From assembly GCA_050945915.1 (NCBI GenBank), contig JBMNTV010000001.1:52213-116212 (forward strand): a stretch of 64,000 nucleotides of DNA, in the 5' to 3' direction. The notes beneath the pieces are model-generated. The model was not told where the DNA came from. It saw nothing but the letters and a program-made list of their open reading frames with translations, and searched no databases. Every line of letters starts with the position of its first letter. Positions within the stretch are counted from its first letter, which is position 1. Positions 58,829-64,000 of the stretch are shown one piece after another. Both the position numbers and the translations under genes were made by a program. This stretch comes from CALNBC01 sp050945915. Lineage in GTDB: Bacteria; Bacillota; Clostridia; Christensenellales; CALWSW01.

Positions 58829-58858
58829 ATTATACAGGCAAATGTAACTCCGTGTCAA
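58829..58858 (-). promoter_or_regulatory. Consensus sigma-A promoter of the GntR gene
   Basis: On the minus strand, TTGACA (58858-58853), 18 bases, TATAAT (58834-58829), with TG directly before the -10. A second TTGACA at about 58956-58951 followed by TATAAC could be an additional upstream start. Confidence 0.82.
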
Positions 58859-59218
58859 CAACCCGGTCTTCGCGCTGCATCAGGGGGTGCGAAAGCGTGT
58901 GCTGTACTTGTATATATAAGTTATAGCATGATGGTACCATTGTCAAGCATTTTCTTCCCTTTTCAGCTTGTTTTTTTATTGACGAAACCAGCACATTTTG
59001 CCATTCCCAAGATGAACGAGCTTCCCCGAAACGGTACTAGTTTTACCTTTCGCAAAAGGGCTGAAACAGGAATCTCTTTCCATATATATAGACTCTGCTG
59101 GCATCCCTTTCACAAAACCCGGAATCGGTTTTGAGATGCCTTGCCTGGCTCGTGGTGCTGGCGCGGCGGGGTTTTGGACCCTGTTGCGCAACGATTTGAC
59201 TGAACCTGCGAAAAAGTA
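58859..59218. other. Intergenic region between gntR and tRNA-Glu
   Basis: No gene is supported. It holds an ATGGTACCAT palindrome (about 58931-58940), an AAAACC/GGTTTT inverted repeat (about 59116-59133) and otherwise nothing recognisable. Confidence 0.4.
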
Positions 59219-59246
59219 TTGACATCTTGCGAGGATTTGATATAAT
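59219..59246 (+). promoter_or_regulatory. Consensus promoter of tRNA-Glu
   Basis: TTGACA (59219-59224), 16 bases, TATAAT (59241-59246), about 15 bases before the tRNA. Confidence 0.85.
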
Positions 59247-59261
59247 AACTTCTGTCGATTT

Positions 59262-59337
59262 GCCCGGTTCGTCTAGTGGCCTAGGACACCGCCCTCTCAC
59301 GGCGGCGACAGGGGTTCGACTCCCCTACCGGGTGCCA
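59262..59337 (+). tRNA. tRNA-Glu (anticodon CTC)
   Basis: 76 bases including an encoded CCA. The acceptor arms GCCCGGT and ACCGGGT pair with one G-T at the end; the T-arm is AGGGG-TTCGACT-CCCCT, and the anticodon loop CTCTCAC within CCGCC/GGCGG presents CTC, which reads GAG codons. A terminator follows, so it is transcribed on its own. Confidence 0.96.
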
Positions 59338-59341
59338 AAAC

Positions 59342-59372
59342 AAGAAGTCCGAATTTTCGGGCTTCTTTTTTA
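59342..59372 (+). terminator. Terminator of tRNA-Glu
   Basis: AAGAAGTCCGAA (59342-59353) pairs with TTCGGGCTTCTT (59356-59367, one G-T pair), followed by four T. Confidence 0.85.
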
Positions 59373-59514
59373 TTTCCCTAGAGAATTAGGGCGTTTGCCG
59401 AGTTCAATGAATGTTGGCTATGTATAAGTTTTTTACCTCTGTATCGGCGGTTTTTACAGGCAAGTTGACACGAAATTTGCCACGAAATCGGACAAACATC
59501 GAAAACCAAAATCA
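59373..59514. other. Non-coding stretch downstream of tRNA-Glu
   Basis: No gene is supported. CACGAAAT is repeated at about 59469-59476 and 59481-59488. The position just behind a tRNA would suit an integration scar, but no integrase or tRNA-end duplication is visible. Confidence 0.35.
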
Positions 59515-59544
59515 CCCGTCAGCCGAAGCTGACGGGCTTTTTTG
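59515..59544. terminator. Strong hairpin terminator between tRNA-Glu and selO
   Basis: CCCGTCAGC pairs perfectly with GCTGACGGG around CGAA, followed on the + strand by CTTTTTTG. Leftward, GATTTTGGTTTT follows, so it can also end the selO transcript. On the + strand no gene directly precedes it. Confidence 0.85.
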
Positions 59545-59589
59545 TGCAAGAGTGCGTCTGTTTACCAGTGGGACTGTCCTCTTGGGCGC

Positions 59590-61044
59590 TTATGTCCCGC
59601 AAAAGGTTCTGTAAGGGCAGGAGGAAGGCGGGGGCGGTTCGGCAAAGGGAGCCTGGTCGGGCGTATGGGCAAAGGGCTTTGCCAAAACCTCCAAAAGACG
59701 GGTCAATTTCGTGTAATCCCGCTGATGGACTGCCGCGCTCAGGGCCTCCTCCACCCTGTGGTTGCGGGGAATCACCGCGGGGTTATGACTGCGCATCCGT
59801 TCTTGAACTTCCCTTTCCCCTTCCTTCTGGCGCTTTCGCCTTTGTTTCCACTTTTCCATCCAGCCTTTGAACTCCGCGCTTTCAAAAAGCGCCCCGTCAC
59901 CGGTATTGCCGAACGTCAGGGAGACGAAAATGTTGGTGTAATCGGCAGCGTGTTTGTGCATCAGGGAAAGAAGCTCGCCTGCGAGGGCTTCATCCTCCGG
60001 TTCTTCGTTGAAGATGCCCAGTTTTCCCCGCATGCCGGACAGCCAGTAGCCGTGGTAAAGCCCTGCAAAATCCGAAATCACGCCTTGCGCCAGCTCCACC
60101 GCCCTTTCCCGATCGGGATCCAGCAGGGGAAGGAGGGTCTCGGCAAACCGCGCGAGATTCCACTGGGCGATACCCGGCTGGTTTTCATAGGCGTACCTGC
60201 CTTGAACATCGATGGAACTGAACACCGTTTCGGGGTCGTAGTCGTCCATAAAGGCGCAGGGGCCGTAATCGATGGTCTCGCCGCTGATGGCCATGTTGTC
60301 GGTGTTCATGACGCCGTGAATAAAACCCACAAGCTGCCATTTTGCGATGAGCGCCGCCTGGCGCCGGACGACTTCCCGAAGCAATTGCAGATAGCGATTT
60401 TCTTCGCTCTCTATCCTTGGAAAATGGCGGGCAATCGCGTAATCCGCCAAAGCCCGAAGCTCTTCTTCCGAGCCGAAATGCGCGGCGTACTCAAAGGTGC
60501 CCACGCGCAGATGGCTTTGTGCCACGCGGGTCAGGATCGCGCCGGACAAAACCTCCTCCCGGATCACCGGCTCGCCCGTCAGCACCACCGCCAGGCTGCG
60601 GGTGGTGGGGATGCCCAGGGCGTACATCGCCTCGCTGATGATGTATTCCCGCAGCATGGGCCCAAGGGCTGCCCTGCCGTCCCCCCGGCGGGAATAGGGC
60701 GTTCGCCCGGAACCCTTGAGCTGGATGTCGAACCGTTCGCCTGAAGGCGTGATCTGCTCGCCAAGAAGCAGGGCGCGACCGTCCCCCAGCATGGTGAAAT
60801 AGCCGAATTGATGCCCGGCGTAGGCCTGCGCCAGCGGAACAGATCCTTCGGGAAGCCTGTTGCCGGCAAGGATCTCCACGCCTTCTTTGCTTTGAAGCTC
60901 CGAAACCTTCAGCCCCAGCGATTCCGCCAGCAAAGCGTTCAGAATGACCAGCTCGGGCAAGCGCACGGGCTCAGGCCCTTGCAAACTGAAGAACAGTTCG
61001 GGCAAATCCGCATAGCTGTGTTCCAGGTTCCATCCGGTTGACAT
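59590..61044 (-). CDS. selO: Protein adenylyltransferase SelO
   Basis: A 484-residue pseudokinase-fold enzyme that transfers AMP to proteins. LKGSGRTPYSRRGDGRA near residue 110, GIPTTRSLAVV near 143 and the metal site HGVMNTDNMAISGETIDYG near 235 are the SelO signatures. The extreme C-terminus ends CGT, with cysteine in the place of the selenocysteine of animal SelO. AAAGGG precedes the ATG. Targets are probably redox-related proteins, by analogy with other bacteria. Confidence 0.93.
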   Translation of the reverse strand: MSTGWNLEHSYADLPELFFSLQGPEPVRLPELVILNALLAESLGLKVSELQSKEGVEILAGNRLPEGSVPLAQAYAGHQFGYFTMLGDGRALLLGEQITPSGERFDIQLKGSGRTPYSRRGDGRAALGPMLREYIISEAMYALGIPTTRSLAVVLTGEPVIREEVLSGAILTRVAQSHLRVGTFEYAAHFGSEEELRALADYAIARHFPRIESEENRYLQLLREVVRRQAALIAKWQLVGFIHGVMNTDNMAISGETIDYGPCAFMDDYDPETVFSSIDVQGRYAYENQPGIAQWNLARFAETLLPLLDPDRERAVELAQGVISDFAGLYHGYWLSGMRGKLGIFNEEPEDEALAGELLSLMHKHAADYTNIFVSLTFGNTGDGALFESAEFKGWMEKWKQRRKRQKEGEREVQERMRSHNPAVIPRNHRVEEALSAAVHQRDYTKLTRLLEVLAKPFAHTPDQAPFAEPPPPSSCPYRTFCGT

Positions 61045-61086
61045 ATTAACCCTTTCTTTTGCCGCGTTTATTGTTTCTGGGGATGC

Positions 61087-61917
61087 TCATACATATTCAA
61101 AACTGGCGTGGCGGCTGGACATATCGAAGGCCTTTTTCCCGTCCATCAAAAATCTGAACCGCGCGGCGCAGTTGGCGCTTTCGTGGATGATGCGGGTCAT
61201 ATCCCCCTTTTTTGGCGCAAACAGCGGAAGTCCCTTTGGGCTTTGCACGTCGATTTCCAGCCGGTACTTCCCCTGGGCAAGGGCGAGGGCCGACCGGGAT
61301 CGCTTAAGGATTCTCGCTCCCTTGTAAGTCGCAAGCCGGTACTCCTTTCCCCGCCAAATGATCACGCAGATGCATCCCCAAAACTGCAGTCCGGCAAAGG
61401 GGATCTTCGCCACGGACGCCATGACGGAACAGGGCTCTTCAAAGCAGTTGCACTGCACCCAGGCGTAGCTTTTGGGGAAGGACCGCCCCCGGTCGCCCTC
61501 AAGATATCCCTTTCCGCCGGTAAAATCCATCGCGTTCCCGTTTAGCGTCATGCTGCCCACCAGGTCGTGGTCCATGCTGACCACGCTGTGCTTGCATTCC
61601 ATCGGAAGGTATTTAAACGGCCCCATGATGTCAGTGGCGATGGGCGTCAGGTTCCGATACCGCAGCGTTCCCGTCAGCGTCAGCTGATCCGTTTGGACGT
61701 CAAGTTCCACCCCGTCCCGAGAAAATCGGCTGCGACCAACCTGTACATTGGCGCATCCGATTCTCTGATAGTCCCTCAAGTCGTAGGGGATGTGGTATGC
61801 CCGTTCGGCGGTGACCACCTGCAAAAAGGCTGCGCCGCCGGCCCTTCCGGGTATGAGCGCCAACACCGCATCGCCTTTTTGGTGCTTGTAATACCAGCCT
61901 TCAAAAGTCCTGTTCAA
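61087..61917 (-). CDS. Tocopherol cyclase-like family protein
   Basis: A 276-residue beta-rich protein. FEGWYYKHQ at the very start and GYLEGDRGRSFPKSYAWVQCN in the middle (near residues 138-158) are the hallmarks of the tocopherol cyclase-like family. Clostridia make no tocopherol, so the true substrate is another hydrophobic compound or none. Its start overlaps the stop of the oxidoreductase gene by four bases. Confidence 0.82.
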   Translation of the reverse strand: MNRTFEGWYYKHQKGDAVLALIPGRAGGAAFLQVVTAERAYHIPYDLRDYQRIGCANVQVGRSRFSRDGVELDVQTDQLTLTGTLRYRNLTPIATDIMGPFKYLPMECKHSVVSMDHDLVGSMTLNGNAMDFTGGKGYLEGDRGRSFPKSYAWVQCNCFEEPCSVMASVAKIPFAGLQFWGCICVIIWRGKEYRLATYKGARILKRSRSALALAQGKYRLEIDVQSPKGLPLFAPKKGDMTRIIHESANCAARFRFLMDGKKAFDMSSRHASFEYV

Positions 61918-63218
61918 CGCATGCCCCTTTTTGCGGGGTTGTTCAACAGTTTCCCCCCCTCGTCAAAGCGGGAGCCGTGGCAGGGGCAGTCCCAGGTCCG
62001 TTCGGCTTTGTTCCATCTAAGGGCGCATCCCATGTGCGGGCAGCGCTTTCCGGGCAGCAGCAGGTTGCCCAGCGCGCTCAAACCGTTCACCAAAAGCTGA
62101 GGCTGCAGCATGGAGCGCTGCGGGGAAAACAGTTCCTCGTACTCGCTGCTTCCCAGGGTGATCAAATCCCGCAACACGTTTGCCGCCACCATCGTGCCGG
62201 TCATCCCCCATTTGTTGAAGCCGGTGGCAACATAGATGTTGGGCGCCGACTTCCTGTGCACGCCGATGTATGGAATGCCGTCCAGCGTCATACAGTCCTG
62301 GGTCGCCCAGGAATACTTTTCTTTGGCGTTGGGATAGGCACTTTTTGCCAGGCTTCTCAGTTCCTCGTACCCGCCGCCCTGCGTTCCGGTCTTGTGATCG
62401 CCGCCGCCGAGGAACAGAAGGCCCATATAATTTCGGAAGGAATTGCCTTTTTCCTGCTCATCCACATACATGCCGTCCACATCCGGCGCGTTTTCCAGCG
62501 CGATCACATAGGAGCGATGCTGATACATTTTGATGAAATAAAGCCCGGGTATGTTGACCATGGGAAAATGGGTGGCCAGGATGATGCTTTTCGCGGTGAT
62601 GGCGCCTTCCTTCGTGAACGCCTTGTTTCCCCTGATTTCGTGAACGAAGGTGTCCTCATAGATCGTCAGTTCCTTCGCGACCGCAAGCAGCAGCTTCAAA
62701 GGGTTGAACTGGGCCTGGTTTTCCATTCCCAGCGCCCCCGCCACGCGAAACGGCAATGGAGGCTGTTCCTGAAAAACCGGCTTGATCCCCAGTTTTTCAT
62801 AGGCCCGCCCTTCGTCCTCCACCTTTTTGCGGTCCGTCAGGCTGTAGGTATACGCGGTTTTGACCTCGAAATCACAGGGAAAAATCGCCGAGAGCTTCTC
62901 GTAATCCTCACGGGCGCGCATATTGGCTTCATAGTACTTGCGGGCGGCGTCGATGCCGCTCTTTTTGATGAGTTTGTCGTAGATCAGGCCGTGCTGGGCG
63001 GTGATTTTTGCGGTGGTGTTTCCTGTCACGCCGCTTCCCACGCGCTTTGCCTCCACCACAACGCAGGAAACGCCGGCCTGCTTGAGCTGATAGGCGCACA
63101 AAATCCCCGCCATCCCGCCCCCGATGATCAGAACGTCGGTTTCGATGTTTTCCCGCAGCGGTTTGACCGGGGGGCGAACCGCTTCCTTCACGCTATCATG
63201 CCAGACTGATTGTCTCAT
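61914..63218 (-). CDS. FAD-dependent oxidoreductase with C-terminal Rieske domain
   Basis: A 434-residue fusion. Residues about 25-360 are a DadA/glycine-oxidase-type FAD domain with the dinucleotide-binding DVLIIGGGMAGILCAYQL near the N-terminus and TGNTTAKITAQHGLIYD after it. The last 55 residues hold a Rieske 2Fe-2S site, CPHMGC and CPCHGSRF. Many bacteria have this fusion with a somewhat longer tail; here the end is complete (GGKLLNNPAK). GGAGG precedes the ATG, which overlaps the upstream small gene by four bases. Substrate unknown. Confidence 0.9.
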   Translation of the reverse strand: MRQSVWHDSVKEAVRPPVKPLRENIETDVLIIGGGMAGILCAYQLKQAGVSCVVVEAKRVGSGVTGNTTAKITAQHGLIYDKLIKKSGIDAARKYYEANMRAREDYEKLSAIFPCDFEVKTAYTYSLTDRKKVEDEGRAYEKLGIKPVFQEQPPLPFRVAGALGMENQAQFNPLKLLLAVAKELTIYEDTFVHEIRGNKAFTKEGAITAKSIILATHFPMVNIPGLYFIKMYQHRSYVIALENAPDVDGMYVDEQEKGNSFRNYMGLLFLGGGDHKTGTQGGGYEELRSLAKSAYPNAKEKYSWATQDCMTLDGIPYIGVHRKSAPNIYVATGFNKWGMTGTMVAANVLRDLITLGSSEYEELFSPQRSMLQPQLLVNGLSALGNLLLPGKRCPHMGCALRWNKAERTWDCPCHGSRFDEGGKLLNNPAKRGMR

Positions 63219-63484
63219 GTTTCGCCTCCGTGCCGCCCGACTACGAATCCGGGGGTAAATCCTCCGTCGTGCAGGAATTTGACAGCTTCTGCGATGCGCC
63301 GCTTTGCGTCATCCCCTGTCGTTGCCCCCTGAATGTATCCGATCACTTCGCTCTTTTGGGCGTTTGTCATTCTGCCGAAGGTTTCCAGGGCTTTTGCATC
63401 CTGGGCAAGATGCATCCCGAACCCCAGCGGCAGATCCGGGCCGTCCGGATTGATCCCTGTTCCGATGAATGTTTCGTTGCTCAT
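63215..63484 (-). CDS. Small conserved protein upstream of the Rieske oxidoreductase
   Basis: An 89-residue soluble protein. LPLGFGMHLAQDAKALETF followed by MTNAQKSEVIGYIQGA resembles the small YdeI-like proteins with an ALxxFxxMxxxQKxEvixyi pattern, which in other bacteria end in an HDG-type tail as here (LHDGGF). AAGGA is 11 bases before the ATG. It is first in a three-gene operon joined by four-base overlaps. Confidence 0.75.
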   Translation of the reverse strand: MSNETFIGTGINPDGPDLPLGFGMHLAQDAKALETFGRMTNAQKSEVIGYIQGATTGDDAKRRIAEAVKFLHDGGFTPGFVVGRHGGET

Positions 63485-63730
63485 TGCAGATCAGATCCTT
63501 CCTGATGATCGCTGTGCCTTCTGAATGGCCCTTGGCGCCTGATGCCTTGCGGCCTTGGCTGCTCGATGCCCGCATTGCAGGAGCGCCGCGGGAATGGCGC
63601 TTGAAGGCCCGGGTTCATACCTGTCATCGCTAGTATTCCCCAAATGCTATGGAAAGAATCGAAATCTGCGGGTTTGCAGAATCGGGTGCGGAGGGATTCT
63701 TGCGCCGTTTCGCTGTTGCACAGCGAGAGC
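63485..63730. other. Intergenic region between the small operon and the CRISPR array
   Basis: No gene is supported. A short hairpin TCGCTGT/ACAGCGA lies at about 63711-63727. No consensus promoter for the leftward operon was found. Confidence 0.4.
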
Positions 63731-63771
63731 AAAAAAAGGCGCCCACCTTTCTGAGCGGATAGCGGGCGGCC
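63731..63771 (-). terminator. Probable terminator of the CRISPR precursor transcript
   Basis: Leftward, GGCCGCCC pairs with GGGCGCC (one bulge) and is followed by seven T, 36 bases past the last repeat. Its direction fits transcription of the array from right to left. Confidence 0.6.
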
Positions 63772-63806
63772 TATGCAAATTGATTTGACCCTGCGCAAGA
63801 AGTCGC

Positions 63807-64000
63807 TTTGATCTTCACGCTCCCGCGGGGGGAGCGACCTGGTTTTGTGTGCGGTCCAGCCCCTGCCAAACCGTATTTCAATCCACGCTCCCGCGGGGGG
63901 AGCGACGCCAACGCCAACTCGTACGCGTCGCTGTCACGTTATTTCAATCCACGCTCCCGCGGGGGGGAGCGACGTGCCAGCGGCATGGGCTGGTCGTGCC
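63807..64000 (-). CRISPR. CRISPR array, leader-distal end, type I-C-like repeat; continues past the right edge
   Basis: Three repeats are visible. Two full ones are at 63875-63906 (32 bases) and 63941-63973 (33 bases, one extra G); the terminal one, 63807-63838, is intact in its inner 22 bases but degenerate at the ATTTCAATC end. Read on the minus strand the repeat begins GTCGCTCCC and ends GTGGATTGAAAT, the pattern of type I-C repeats with a GC-rich palindrome inside. Spacers are 36 bases (63839-63874), 34 bases (63907-63940) and a partial one from 63974. The degenerate repeat marks the old, leader-distal end, so leader and any cas genes should lie to the right of the window. Confidence 0.95.

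Noticed and set aside
59373..59514. Prophage or ICE attachment scar behind tRNA-Glu
   Set aside because: No duplicated tRNA 3' end, integrase or excisionase gene is visible; only a short repeated octamer.

Overview
This 64 kb window looks like chromosome from a GC-rich member of the Clostridia (Bacillota). Clade markers seen here are the six-cysteine SCIFF peptide with its radical-SAM maturase, the order yajC / small membrane protein / scfA-scfB / secD-secF / recJ-apt-relA-dtd-MBL-hemZ, a single-chain pyruvate:ferredoxin oxidoreductase (anaerobic energy metabolism), oxygen-independent HemZ, AGGAGG-type ribosome binding sites and many near-consensus sigma-A promoters. Genus cannot be read from the sequence.

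Left part (1-8.6 kb): the 5' part of an unknown gene running off the edge, a YitT membrane protein, a divergent shikimate-kinase-like P-loop protein, a two-gene importer of the nitrate/sulfonate/taurine type that has no binding protein beside it, and an operon of an HTH-TPR regulator with two ABC exporter half-transporters. From 8.6 to 25.6 kb almost everything reads leftward. A consensus promoter at about 20.83 kb drives a ten-gene housekeeping series: secD, secF, recJ, apt, relA, dtd, an MBL hydrolase, hemZ, icd and a SEC-C protein. Upstream of it are scfA-scfB, a TIGR04086-like membrane protein, yajC, an Eis-like acetyltransferase with a lone DhaM-like domain, and a zinc-ribbon protein preceded by about 320 bases that look like structured RNA.

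Middle (26-45.6 kb): a NodB-fold protein with an altered active site, an XRE regulator, then a rightward operon cimA / YwlG-like / MBL / glyoxalase-like / TPR protein with a degenerate NucS-like end / metY. Next come an antiporter translationally coupled to a PII-like protein, the glycolytic run pgk-tpiA-gpmI, a lipoprotein, a shrunken aminotransferase relative that lacks the PLP lysine, the pyruvate:ferredoxin oxidoreductase, a cyclophilin and an MFS transporter.

Right part (47-64 kb): a complete oligopeptide ABC importer operon (oppA-B-C-D-F plus two small proteins). OppA appears circularly permuted, and OppC carries a repeat-bearing extracytoplasmic insertion of about 285 residues. Then come a PHP phosphoesterase and class II aldolase with their GntR regulator and a palindromic operator, tRNA-Glu(CTC), SelO, a small operon with a Rieske/FAD oxidoreductase, and the leader-distal end of a type I-C-like CRISPR array that continues past the right edge. 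The permuted OppA with the enlarged OppC is the most unusual thing in the window.
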